Shown piece by piece: positions 8,305-17,049 of a stretch of DNA of 64,000 bases. This stretch comes from Vibrio sp. SNU_ST1 (lineage in GTDB: Bacteria; Pseudomonadota; Gammaproteobacteria; Enterobacterales; Vibrionaceae), in contig NZ_CP130749.1 in assembly GCF_030563405.1 (NCBI RefSeq), forward strand, positions 1,484,265 through 1,548,264. Direction: 5' to 3'. A model generated the notes under the pieces. That model saw only the letters and a list, made by a program, of their open reading frames with translations, had not been told where the DNA came from and did no database searches. The stretch's first letter is position 1. Each line of letters starts with the position of its first letter. A program made the position numbers and the translations under genes.

Positions 8305-8366
8305 AAAAAAAAGAAAGGCTCGCGTGACTAATGCGAGCCAGATGCAATTTAGGGGGTAAACTGCAA
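8305..8366 (-). terminator. Double-hairpin terminator-like element, copy 1
   Basis: Read on the minus strand this follows the lysR gene. Its first hairpin is TGCAGTTTA / TAAATTGCA around a CCCCC loop. The second is GGCTCGC / GCGAGCC, followed by a T-rich tail. The second hairpin is a rho-independent terminator. Nearly the same 50-base unit recurs at 12684-12740, which is more conservation than a plain terminator needs; a small RNA is a possible alternative. Confidence 0.75.
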
Positions 8367-8457
8367 TTCGGTAATAAAGTTTATTTGATCAATAAAGCTT
8401 CAAAGGCACTATAGATCTATCGTCATTGAGGTTTCATTTTCAATAAATTAACGATAA

Positions 8458-9393
8458 TTAATCTCTGCCAGATTTCTCGACCAAGTCATTAAAATTACCA
8501 AGAAGAAAATCCAAAAACAGCCGAATACGCTTCGGCTGATATTTCTTACTGATGTACACCACATTCAAGTCGGCGCTCGATACTGAAGTAGAGGTATTGA
8601 AGTTCTTCATGTAGCCATTAAGTAGCGTCACAAGGCGTTGGTTATTGATGTCATCTTGCACATCGAGTACCGACTTCAACGCTATCCCTTCTCCTTTTAA
8701 TGCCCAGTATCGAATCACTTCACCATCGTCTGAGAATCGCTTTGGAACAACGGTAATCGACTTCTTCATGTCGTGATCTTGAAAGTGCCATGTTTTAAGC
8801 TCTTCATTGCTGCGCAGCATCGCCAAACAGTCGTGCTCGACCAAATCTTGTGGTGTTAACGGCGTTCCATGCTTGGCAAGATATTCTGGTGAAGCACACA
8901 GCACACGTCGGCTTGGTGATAAGCGTCTTGAGATCAAGCTGCTGTCGACCAATTCCCCATAACGGATCACGATGTCCATGCCTGATTCAGCGATATTCGA
9001 TAGGTGATCGTTCAAATACAGATAGGGAATAACGTCTGGATACTGCTGACAAAATTCCGACAAAATAGGAAGGATGTACTGCTTGCCGATGTCTTTAGGT
9101 GCCGCAATCTTTAGTGGGCCTTTAACCTCTTTGACGCCATTTTGAATCAAGTTTTCAGCCTCACTGACATTATCCAATATCTCCAGGCATGCCTTGTGGT
9201 ACAGCTCCCCTGAGTCAGTTAGAGACACATGTCTCGTGCTTCGGTTCAGCAGCTTCACACCATAACGCTCTTCCAACGCCTGAAGCCTTGCTGTCATGGT
9301 CGCAGGAGAAAGCCCTAACTCTCGCCCCGCCGCAGCTAACCCATGATGCTTAACAATGCTCACGAACATCGCCATATCTGAAAACTTGTCCAT
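8458..9393 (-). CDS. LysR-family transcriptional regulator
   Basis: This 311-residue protein has the N-terminal winged helix-turn-helix (about 3-62, with LAAAGRELGLSPATMTARLQ) and a LysR substrate-binding domain to the C-terminus. AAGGGGG upstream supports the ATG at 9393. It is divergently transcribed from the SDR-MFS-OYE operon across a 116-bp region with LysR-type motifs, so it probably regulates that operon, most likely in response to an electrophile or quinone. The inducer is unknown. Confidence 0.93.
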   Translation of the reverse strand: MDKFSDMAMFVSIVKHHGLAAAGRELGLSPATMTARLQALEERYGVKLLNRSTRHVSLTDSGELYHKACLEILDNVSEAENLIQNGVKEVKGPLKIAAPKDIGKQYILPILSEFCQQYPDVIPYLYLNDHLSNIAESGMDIVIRYGELVDSSLISRRLSPSRRVLCASPEYLAKHGTPLTPQDLVEHDCLAMLRSNEELKTWHFQDHDMKKSITVVPKRFSDDGEVIRYWALKGEGIALKSVLDVQDDINNQRLVTLLNGYMKNFNTSTSVSSADLNVVYISKKYQPKRIRLFLDFLLGNFNDLVEKSGRD

Positions 9394-9407
9394 TCACGCC
9401 CCCTTCT

Positions 9408-9469
9408 ATTCAGTTAATCCGAATAATGATTTTATATTTTAGCCAATTATCAAATTTAGTCGAATAAAT
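9408..9469. promoter_or_regulatory. Divergent control region with LysR-type motifs
   Basis: Between the lysR and SDR starts lie ATTC-N9-GAAT (9408-9424) and ATTTA-N6-TAAAT (9454-9469). Both have dyad symmetry of the size and AT content expected for LysR binding (T-N11-A pattern). The sites are seen; binding is inferred. Confidence 0.45.
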
Positions 9470-9509
9470 ATAATGACAACCACCAGCAGAACACGCAGGA
9501 ATTCAGAAT

Positions 9510-10193
9510 ATGAACAACGAACTTAAAAACCAAGAAAAGAGCACTTTCGTCATCATTGGTGGCACATCTGGTATCGGCAAAGCATTAGCAATGCAATTGA
9601 GAAACGAAGACAACACAGTACACATTGCCAGCCGACACACCGGCGTTGATATCAGCGATGAGAAATCGGTTTGTGAATACTTCGAATCGATCGGTGCATT
9701 TGATCACTTGGTGATAACCGCGGGGTCATACGCTCCCGCAGGAAAAGTGACAGACGTTGCTACCGCAGACGCAAAAGCAGCATTTGATACCAAATTTTGG
9801 GGCAGCCTAAACGTTGCTAAGCATGCTGCACGTTACATGAAACCCAACGGTTCTATCACGCTCACGACGGGCATGTTATCGCGCAAAGTCGTCACTGGCA
9901 CTTACGTAAAAACCGCCATCAACGCTGCACTAGAGAGCGTAACTAAGGTGCTTGCAAAAGAGCTATCACCGATTCGAGTCAACGCCGTCAGCCCCGGTCT
10001 TACGATGACAGAAGCCTACAAAAATATGGATGACTCAGCTCGATCAGCCATGTACGACAACGCCAAAAATAACTTACCCGCAGGCAAGGTGGGCGAAGCT
10101 TCAGAGATAGCCATGGGTTACCTGTTTGCGATTAATAACCCATACGTAACTGGGTCAATTATCGACATCGATGGCGGTGCTCTACTCAGCTAA
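9510..10193 (+). CDS. Atypical short-chain dehydrogenase/reductase
   Basis: This 227-residue Rossmann protein has the nucleotide-binding GGTSGIG motif (about 17-23) and the RVNAVSPG stretch typical of SDR enzymes. The usual catalytic YxxxK is not preserved. Aligning on the following AALE helix (GTYVKTAINAALE, about 130-142) puts Lys at the Tyr position and Asn at the Lys position. A related divergent SDR subgroup is known to lack the triad. It may be a non-canonical enzyme or a cofactor-binding sensor. It is first in an operon with MFS and OYE genes and is divergent from lysR. AGGA lies about 11 bases upstream of the ATG. Confidence 0.85.
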   Translation: MNNELKNQEKSTFVIIGGTSGIGKALAMQLRNEDNTVHIASRHTGVDISDEKSVCEYFESIGAFDHLVITAGSYAPAGKVTDVATADAKAAFDTKFWGSLNVAKHAARYMKPNGSITLTTGMLSRKVVTGTYVKTAINAALESVTKVLAKELSPIRVNAVSPGLTMTEAYKNMDDSARSAMYDNAKNNLPAGKVGEASEIAMGYLFAINNPYVTGSIIDIDGGALLS

Positions 10194-10275
10194 CACTCCG
10201 CAAAGAAGCAAAGAACAATCGTTAGGACGTGTATCTAAACGCCCTAACAAACAGAATTAACACAGGTACTTCACT

Positions 10276-11499
10276 ATGAAATCAGAAGCGATGAAACAAG
10301 AAGCCATCCATAAAGAAAAGATCCCATTCCAAGTTTGGATACTGACACTCGCAGCTTTTGCCATCGGCACCGCTGAGTTTGTTATTGCAGGTATCCTTCC
10401 ACAAATTGCGACCTCCCTTTCGATCACAGAAGGTCAAGCCGGATACCTAATCAGTGCTTACGCGTTGGCTATCGTTATTGGTGGCCCGATTTTAACCATC
10501 TACCTCGCACGTTTTAACAAGAAGATGGTACTGATTGGCTTAATGGCTTTGTTCATCATCGGCAATATCTTGTCAGCCTTAGCCCCTAGCTACCCACTTC
10601 TACTTGCAAGCCGTGTTATCGCAGGTTTAGTGCAAGGTCCTTTCTATGGCATAGGTGCGGTTGTCGCGACCAATTTAGTGTCTGAGAAAATGGCAGGTCG
10701 TGCTGTCGGTCAGATGTTTGCTGGCTTAACACTCGCTAACGTTCTTGGGGTTCCCGCTGGTACTTGGGTGAGCTTGCAATTCGGTTGGCACACCACTTTC
10801 TTTACCGTGGCAGCACTTGGCACCATAGCCATGATTTCAATCTTAACATCAATAAAATCTTCAGGTCACAGCGAAGCGAAAGACATCAAAACTCAGCTGT
10901 TGGCATTCAAAAATCCAATGCTTCTCATCAGCTTGGCGATCACCGCTTTTGCTTGGTCTGGCTTCATGACGCTTTACGGCTACCTTGCGCCAATCGCCAT
11001 GCACATCACTGGCTACAGTCAAGAATCAGTAACTTGGATCTTAGTAATTGTTGGTGTCGGCTTAATCATCGGTAACACCTTGGGCAGTCGCTCTTCTGAC
11101 AAAAATTTAGGCAAAGCATCGATGCTTTGGGCTATCGCGATGATCGTTTCATTAGTAGTGGTTGGCCTTGTTGTAGACAACAAAATCCTCTTCGTTGCCG
11201 CTGCATTTATCTTTGGTATTGCATCATTTGCGAACGTTCCTGCCATGCAGCTTCGAGTAATGAACCACGGTGGCGAAGGGCAAGAGCTAGCAGCAACTGC
11301 GAATATCTCAGCGTTTAACTTAGCCAATGCCTTTGGTGGATTCCTTGGCGGCATGGTACTCGACAGCCAACTAGGCGCAGGCATGATTCCGTTCGCAGCC
11401 GTTGTCGTCCCAGTGATTGGTTTGTTGCTTATCGCAAAAGCCAACCGAGCTGAAAAGCCACAAAACGACTCTATCTTCAGCCCTGCGGAATCGAAATAG
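10276..11499 (+). CDS. MFS efflux transporter (DHA1 type)
   Basis: This 407-residue integral membrane protein of the major facilitator superfamily has twelve predicted helices. The first helix carries the AIGTAEFVIAGILPQIA pattern typical of AraJ/YdhP-like DHA1 drug and sugar exporters. The loop-2/3 segment ARFNKKMVL is the degenerate motif A. It probably exports a small organic compound by proton antiport; the substrate is unknown. It lies between the SDR gene (82-base gap) and the OYE gene (52-base gap) on the same strand, so it is likely cotranscribed and LysR-controlled. Confidence 0.9.
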   Translation: MKSEAMKQEAIHKEKIPFQVWILTLAAFAIGTAEFVIAGILPQIATSLSITEGQAGYLISAYALAIVIGGPILTIYLARFNKKMVLIGLMALFIIGNILSALAPSYPLLLASRVIAGLVQGPFYGIGAVVATNLVSEKMAGRAVGQMFAGLTLANVLGVPAGTWVSLQFGWHTTFFTVAALGTIAMISILTSIKSSGHSEAKDIKTQLLAFKNPMLLISLAITAFAWSGFMTLYGYLAPIAMHITGYSQESVTWILVIVGVGLIIGNTLGSRSSDKNLGKASMLWAIAMIVSLVVVGLVVDNKILFVAAAFIFGIASFANVPAMQLRVMNHGGEGQELAATANISAFNLANAFGGFLGGMVLDSQLGAGMIPFAAVVVPVIGLLLIAKANRAEKPQNDSIFSPAESK

Positions 11500-11551
11500 T
11501 GACCACCGCACGCTAAATCAATCAACACATGACCGACACAAGGTAAATACC

Positions 11552-12640
11552 ATGAGCAAATTATTCGAAACAGCAGAACTCAAAGATCTAGAACTACAAA
11601 ACCGCGTGGTTATGGCTCCCATGACACGCGCTCGTACAAGCCAACCTGGAAACGTGCCAAATGAAATGATGGCGACTTACTACCAACAACGAGCCAGTGC
11701 TGGGCTAATCATCACTGAAGCGACACAGATCTCAGATGACTCGCAAGGGTACTCATTCACACCCGGCGTCTACACCGATGCTCAAATCGAAGGTTGGAAA
11801 TCAGTAACAACAGCAGCAAAAGAGCAAGGCGCAGCAATATTCTGCCAACTATGGCATGTGGGGCGCGTATCTCATCCAACCTTCCAAAAAGGTGAACGAC
11901 CAATCGCGCCTTCCGCACTGGCTCCGGTAGAAACTCAGGTTTGGATTTCTGACGAGAATGGTAATGGCAACATGGTGGATTGCATTCAACCAAGAGAAAT
12001 GACCCAAACTGATATCGATCGTGTGGTTCAAGATTTTGCTGAATCAGCAAAAAAAGCGGTCGAGGCAGGGTTCAATGGAGTCGAGATCCACGGCGGTAAT
12101 GGCTACCTCATCGACCAGTTCCTAAGAACCAATTCGAACAAGCGCACCGACAACTACGGCGGTAGCCGCGAGAACCGACTTCGCTTTTTGATTGAAGTAG
12201 TAGATGCCGTCATTGATGCGATTGGTGCCGATAAGGTGGGTGTTCGTTTAGCTCCGTTCATCACCTTCAAAGACATGAACTGTCCAGACATCGTGCCAAC
12301 GATTCTCGAAGCATCAAAGGCGCTGCAAGCACGTGATATCGCTTACCTGCATCTATCAGAAGCAGACTGGGATGACGCACCGGTTATCCCTGAAAGCTTC
12401 CGAGTGGAACTAAGAGAACTGTTTTCCAACACTATCATTGTTGCTGGCAGCTACACACCAGAACGCGCCGAAGAAGTGCTAAATAAAGGCTACGCCGACC
12501 TTGTCGCATTTGGTCGCCCATTCGTAGCTAACCCAGATCTCGTTTCACGCCTACAAAACGGCAACGAACTATCCGATCTTGATGGCGCCACTCTGTTCGG
12601 CGGCAACGAAAAAGGCTATATCGATTACCCAGCGTTGTAG
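11552..12640 (+). CDS. Old Yellow Enzyme family flavin oxidoreductase (NemA type)
   Basis: This 362-residue TIM-barrel FMN enzyme should reduce activated C=C bonds (enones, maleimides, nitro compounds) with NAD(P)H. The catalytic pair His180 and Asn183 and the proton-donor position Tyr185 are all present in HGGNGYL. The phosphate-binding end AFGRPFVANPDL is typical. A longer frame begins at 11417 inside the MFS gene, but the ATG at 11552 has AAGG 9 bases upstream and matches the normal family start. With the SDR and MFS genes it forms a likely electrophile or quinone response operon. Confidence 0.92.
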   Translation: MSKLFETAELKDLELQNRVVMAPMTRARTSQPGNVPNEMMATYYQQRASAGLIITEATQISDDSQGYSFTPGVYTDAQIEGWKSVTTAAKEQGAAIFCQLWHVGRVSHPTFQKGERPIAPSALAPVETQVWISDENGNGNMVDCIQPREMTQTDIDRVVQDFAESAKKAVEAGFNGVEIHGGNGYLIDQFLRTNSNKRTDNYGGSRENRLRFLIEVVDAVIDAIGADKVGVRLAPFITFKDMNCPDIVPTILEASKALQARDIAYLHLSEADWDDAPVIPESFRVELRELFSNTIIVAGSYTPERAEEVLNKGYADLVAFGRPFVANPDLVSRLQNGNELSDLDGATLFGGNEKGYIDYPAL

Positions 12641-12683
12641 TGGATTTTGAAGTGCTAACAATGCCTTAAGTTTTCCTTCAGGC

Positions 12684-12740
12684 AAAAGAAAGGCTCGCGT
12701 GACTAGTGCGAGCCTTATGCAGTTTAGGGGGTAAACCACA
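12684..12740 (-). terminator. Double-hairpin terminator-like element, copy 2
   Basis: On the minus strand this follows the rlmJ-like gene. It has a C-rich loop (CCCCC) near TAAACTGCA, then GGCTCGC / GCGAGCC followed by TTTCTTTT. It matches copy 1 (8305-8366) over about 50 bases with few changes. A promoter-like TTGATT...TATAAA pair lies roughly 80-110 bases upstream on the minus strand, so an independent small RNA is possible. Confidence 0.75.
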
Positions 12741-12936
12741 ATCTGATATTAATTTGGGTAATTATTTAACTTATGAGCCAGTATGCACCTGTGCGCATTG
12801 ATGTACTATTTTTATATGATTCATCGCGATAAATCAATCGATAAAAGTTAGAGTTTGGTCAATTTAAACCATACAGATTGAAATGATTTAGCGATCTACA
12901 TCTCGAAAATCATCATAAAACCCATAAAAATCAGAT

Positions 12937-13803
12937 CTATAGGCTTCTCATTTGCCAGTAGCCTTCACCATTGGTCGAGAGTTGGCAGTGTAAATAATCA
13001 AGCGTATCTGCGACTATTCCTGAAATGCCTTGTGGTGGATTGAATAACAACAAACCACTGCCGATTAGGCGATCATCCCCTTTCGGGTCTCGAAGGCGAA
13101 GCTCCGACTTAATTGGACTTGGCAGCAAACCATCTTTTACTGCAGTAACACAGTGATTCAGAATCAGTGAGCTCTTGTCATCCGTGTAAAGCGGGTACCA
13201 AATCAGTGCAGATACCTTTTCTGATTGTTGATACGCTTTAACCAAGGCATCAATCACTGCGAGATATTCAGAATCGGTTTCATAGGGAGGATCGATAACA
13301 ATCAGGTGATGATTATCGTGTTTTGCTACGTCGTCAGGCAACGCTTTAAGCCCATCACCCGCGGTAATAGTCAGCTTGCTTGAGACATCAAGGTCACGTT
13401 GTAACTTCTCAATGTTAGTTTGCAGTAAATCAGCTTCATCTTGCTGAATATCTGAAAAATAGAAGCTATCTTGGCTACGGCCTTGTTGATATGTAATGGC
13501 TGCAGAACCCGGATACAGAGAGATAAATTGATTCGGATTGTAGTATTCCAGCACCGACATAAAAGACGTGAATGACTCTGGAAGATAAGCCTTGTTTCGC
13601 CACAAGTACCCGACCCCTTCAGCAAACTCACCCGCATGATTGCTTGGCGCTGTGGTGAGGTCATAACACCCTGTGCCTGAATGCGTGTCGATAACATTGA
13701 GGCGAGAGTGTTGCTGCATTAATGATTTAACTAGTGCACTCAATACTGGATGCTTGAGTGCATCACCGTGGTCGCCTACATGACATTGATGTCGATATTC
13801 CAT
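12937..13803 (-). CDS. RlmJ-like 23S rRNA adenine-N6 methyltransferase homologue
   Basis: This 288-residue protein belongs to the RlmJ/ComJ family, which in E. coli makes m6A2030 in 23S rRNA. The N-terminal signature YRHQCHVGDHGDALKH is a variant of the YRHSFHAGNHADVLKH I remember for RlmJ. The catalytic motif IDPPYE (about 180-185) is intact, as is the DTHSGTG SAM-binding motif (about 39-45). The divergence suggests a second chromosomal copy or another rRNA or DNA target, not the primary RlmJ. AAGGGA precedes the ATG. It is a single gene, terminated by the double-hairpin element to its left. Confidence 0.8.
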   Translation of the reverse strand: MEYRHQCHVGDHGDALKHPVLSALVKSLMQQHSRLNVIDTHSGTGCYDLTTAPSNHAGEFAEGVGYLWRNKAYLPESFTSFMSVLEYYNPNQFISLYPGSAAITYQQGRSQDSFYFSDIQQDEADLLQTNIEKLQRDLDVSSKLTITAGDGLKALPDDVAKHDNHHLIVIDPPYETDSEYLAVIDALVKAYQQSEKVSALIWYPLYTDDKSSLILNHCVTAVKDGLLPSPIKSELRLRDPKGDDRLIGSGLLLFNPPQGISGIVADTLDYLHCQLSTNGEGYWQMRSL

Positions 13804-13920
13804 TCCCTTGCCTCATCTCTACTAACGTCATATAAACATACTTCATATAATGGGGGCTTGCATGCTCAATCCATTGTTTTTTGAAATAGCCTCTCTTTTA
13901 ACTAACTGACTGACTCTTAT

Positions 13921-13961
13921 AAAAAATAAAGCCCTTCGTCTTGCTACAAACGAAAGGCTTT
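13921..13961 (-). terminator. Terminator after secF
   Basis: On the minus strand AAAGCCTTTCGT pairs with ACGAAGGGCTTT (one mismatch), followed by ATTTTTT. It lies 75 bases after the secF stop. Confidence 0.85.
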
Positions 13962-14035
13962 GCTGAACTCATTCGTTAGTCAATGAGGACTATGGCTGAG
14001 CGCTATCTAATTAGAGGACTTAAGCAATCAGGAAA

Positions 14036-14974
14036 CTAAGGATAGTCACCCTCAACTTCGACTACTGGTTTCACCTGATAGTGACAAGGCTGCAATCCAA
14101 GTAACTTAGGTAGGGTGATGCCTACTGAAATGGAGGACCACGTACCGCTGACAATACCCACAACGAGTGCAATTGCGAAACCTTGCAGTGCCGCACCACC
14201 AAGTAGCCAAAGCGCAGATACGGTGATCAGCGTCGTTCCTGAAGTCACCATGGTGCGTGAGAAGGTCGCTTTAACCGATTCGTTAAGCAGGTTGTCAGTA
14301 TCACCGTTTGGATTGCCACGAAGCATTTCACGCACACGGTCGGCAATGATGATCGAGTCATTCAATGAATAACCGAGAATCGCTAACACGGCCGCCAATA
14401 CGGTTAGATTGAACTCAAACTGAGTAAAGGCGAACAAACCTAAGATAAGCGTCACGTCGTAAATGATTGCAGCAAGAGCACCAAGTGCCAAACGCCATTC
14501 AAATCGTACACTCAGGTACAGCATGATCATTAGGAAACACACCAATACCGCCAAGCCACCTTGGTCAACCATATCTTGACCCACCTGAGGGCCAACCACG
14601 CTGCTGTTCAGCACTTTTACTTGGTCACTCACAGATGACAAAGCATCCACTAGATTTGGTTGCGGTGCGTCTGTCAGTTGGCTGTAACGAATCGTCCAGC
14701 GATCTTGTTCTGCCATACCAACCACTTGTACGTCTTGTTGGAAAGCCGTATCAAGTTTGGTTTTTAACGCATCTTTGGTTACTTGATCAGAGAGTTGAAC
14801 TTCAGCAACAACACCGCCAGTAAAGTCCAAGCCCCAGTTAAAACCTTTCACCGCCACCAGCATCACAGAGCTCATGAACAGCACAATAGAAATCACAGAC
14901 ATCACCTTACGAAGGCGAGTCATGTTTTTATCTGAAAGGTAGCGGTCTGAAATAGTCATATTTGAAATACTCAT
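14036..14974 (-). CDS. secF: Protein-export membrane protein SecF (second copy type)
   Basis: This 312-residue subunit of the SecDF motor uses the ion gradient to pull exported proteins through SecYEG. Six membrane segments are predicted, with the periplasmic P4 domain between the first and second. The TM4 signature GYSLNDSIIIADRVRE carries the conserved acidic and arginine residues of the ion pathway. AAGGA precedes the ATG, and the gene begins 2 bases after the secD stop. Because it lies downstream of a vemP-type gene, it corresponds to the SecDF2 pair of V. alginolyticus, described as less Na+-dependent than SecDF1 (family knowledge, not shown here). Confidence 0.92.
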   Translation of the reverse strand: MSISNMTISDRYLSDKNMTRLRKVMSVISIVLFMSSVMLVAVKGFNWGLDFTGGVVAEVQLSDQVTKDALKTKLDTAFQQDVQVVGMAEQDRWTIRYSQLTDAPQPNLVDALSSVSDQVKVLNSSVVGPQVGQDMVDQGGLAVLVCFLMIMLYLSVRFEWRLALGALAAIIYDVTLILGLFAFTQFEFNLTVLAAVLAILGYSLNDSIIIADRVREMLRGNPNGDTDNLLNESVKATFSRTMVTSGTTLITVSALWLLGGAALQGFAIALVVGIVSGTWSSISVGITLPKLLGLQPCHYQVKPVVEVEGDYP

Positions 14975-14976
14975 GC

Positions 14977-16776
14977 TTAAATCCTTACGTCGTGGCGTTG
15001 GTCACGCCCCCAAACCAAATTGATGATCGCTCGTGAAGCAAAAATGCCCGTAAACATACTGGTTAGAAGACCTAAGCCCAATGTCAGAGCGAAGCCCTGA
15101 ATCGGTCCATTACCAATGGTATAAAGAGCCACAGCAACGATCATGGTGGTGACGTTAGCATCGAAAATAGAAGAGAACGCACTGTCAAAACCACGGTCGA
15201 TGGAGCTAGCAAAGCTGCGGCCTTCTTTCATCTTGTCTCGAATACGTTCGAAGATAAGCACGTTAGTATCCACCGCCATACCGACGGTCAGTACCAAGCC
15301 TGCAATACCTGGCAGAGTTAATACCGCACCCGGTAACAGCGCAATCAGACCAAACAATGTGGTCATGTTGACGATTAATGCGCCATTCGCGACCCAACCA
15401 AGGCGTCGGTACCATAGGGCCATAAACGTTAAAGTCAGACCAAGGCCAAGCGCCAGAGCAGCAAAGCCGTTAGTTACGTTTTCAGCCCCCAAAGACGGAC
15501 CAATGGTACGCTCTTCAATGATGGTCACTGGCGCAGTCAATGAACCCGCACGCAGCAGTAACGCAAGCTCTTGTGCTTCAGCCAAACTGCCAGCACCAGT
15601 AATTCTGAAGCGGCTGCCCAGTTGAGACTGGATGTTTGCCACACTGATCACTTCACTGTCTTGCTTGCTGTTGCCCGCTCTATCACGACTGTACTCGCTG
15701 TACACAGTTGCCATTGGCTTACCGATGTTGTGACGTGAGAACTCAGACATTTTCTTACCACCAGAAGAATCTAGGGTAATGTTTACTTCTGCGCTGCCCA
15801 TCTCACCAATGCCACTACGAGCATCGATAATATGTTCACCGCTCAGTACTGCTTTACGAGCGACAACGACACGGTTGCCATCTGTATCTTTTAGCGTTTG
15901 AGTATTGCGAGTTGCGTTGTCGTAGACCGAATAGAATGCAAGCGAAGCCGTAGCACCAATCACGTCTTTCGCAGCAGCAGGGTCTTGAACACCCGGAAGT
16001 TCAATACGAATACGGCTTTCACCTTGGCGTTGAATCGATGCTTCTGTGATGCCTAATTCTTCAATACGGCTGCGCATGATTTGCAGGTTTTGTTGAACTG
16101 TTAGGTTGCGTAACGTTCTTTGCTCTTCTTCAGACTGAGTTAACGTCAGTGACTTATCTGAACGATCACGTAGCCAATGTGGGAACTCTTCACGAATCAG
16201 CTTTTGTGCTTTTTCGAAATCAGCGTCGGTACGGAAATCAAACTGAACTTGGTTGTTGACCACTTTACCGCGGGCATAACGCACTTCGCTGGTGATCTCG
16301 TCGACCATCGCTTGAGCTTGTGCGTGATAAACCGGCTCCATATCCACTTCTAATAAGAACTGCACACCACCACGTAAATCAAGACCTAACTGAATCGGTG
16401 CAAAACCCATGTTAGTCAGCCATTTTGGTGCTGCTGGCTCCATAGCAAGAGCAACCGTCGCGTTGTCGAGGAAGCGCTCATTAAGCACTTCTTTGGCTTT
16501 CGCTTGTTGCTCAGCGTCTTCTAAGATCACCACTAAACGTTTGTCTTTTTGAAAGGCTGATTTGGCTTGAATGCCTTCGCTAGCAAGATATTGCGTCACT
16601 TGAGTGGCGTCGATCGTCTGCTCAGAGCGATTACTGATTTGAACCGAGGCATTCTCGCCATACCAAGAAGGTAAGGCACTTAGAATCATGATGATGATGG
16701 TGGCGATAAGCACCACGTATTTCCACTTTGAGTAGTGGTTAATTTGTTTTCTTGGAATGCGTTTTTTCACAGTCAA
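14977..16776 (-). CDS. secD: Protein-export membrane protein SecD (second copy type)
   Basis: This 599-residue protein has the first membrane helix at about 18-36, a large periplasmic P1 domain, and five C-terminal helices. The conserved TM4 sequence VGMAVDTNVLIFERIRD carries the key Asp of ion transport. The start is either TTG at 16776 (GAGA 4-7 bases upstream) or GTG at 16770; both keep the same protein core. It is the middle gene of vemP-secD-secF. The ribosome-binding site lies directly beside a 16-bp stem at 16790-16890, matching the VemP model in which stalling frees the secD site. Confidence 0.92.
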   Translation of the reverse strand: MTVKKRIPRKQINHYSKWKYVVLIATIIIMILSALPSWYGENASVQISNRSEQTIDATQVTQYLASEGIQAKSAFQKDKRLVVILEDAEQQAKAKEVLNERFLDNATVALAMEPAAPKWLTNMGFAPIQLGLDLRGGVQFLLEVDMEPVYHAQAQAMVDEITSEVRYARGKVVNNQVQFDFRTDADFEKAQKLIREEFPHWLRDRSDKSLTLTQSEEEQRTLRNLTVQQNLQIMRSRIEELGITEASIQRQGESRIRIELPGVQDPAAAKDVIGATASLAFYSVYDNATRNTQTLKDTDGNRVVVARKAVLSGEHIIDARSGIGEMGSAEVNITLDSSGGKKMSEFSRHNIGKPMATVYSEYSRDRAGNSKQDSEVISVANIQSQLGSRFRITGAGSLAEAQELALLLRAGSLTAPVTIIEERTIGPSLGAENVTNGFAALALGLGLTLTFMALWYRRLGWVANGALIVNMTTLFGLIALLPGAVLTLPGIAGLVLTVGMAVDTNVLIFERIRDKMKEGRSFASSIDRGFDSAFSSIFDANVTTMIVAVALYTIGNGPIQGFALTLGLGLLTSMFTGIFASRAIINLVWGRDQRHDVRI

Positions 16777-16778
16777 GA

Positions 16779-16890
16779 TCTCTTCTTTTTACCAATCACC
16801 GTAAACACGTGCTCAAAAATAGCGCCGGGAAAAAGCAGTGATCGAGCGTTTTAACCAGCTAGAATGGCCAGTTATTTACTGCGATTGGTA
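16779..16890 (-). promoter_or_regulatory. vemP-secD intergenic structure next to secD ribosome-binding site
   Basis: Bases 16790-16805 and 16875-16890 are complementary over 16 positions with one mismatch and one G-U pair on the mRNA. The 3' arm ends directly before the purine-rich secD Shine-Dalgarno (AAAAAGAAGAG). The Shine-Dalgarno core AAGAAG is also complementary to CTTCTT in the last codons of vemP (17056-17061). A stalled ribosome there could change access to the secD start. The structures are seen; the regulatory mechanism is taken from V. alginolyticus. Confidence 0.55.
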
Positions 16891-17049
16891 TAACTAATGT
16901 TTTGCGAACACGAACGACAACTAGTCACAACCAAAACAAGCTGATTGAGTCATAGTGAAGCTAATAATTGTGTGTCGCTATATTGGGTTAATTGGCGAGT
17001 TCAATGAGCGCGAGGCGATCATCGATACGACCAATTTAAGGTCAAACGA

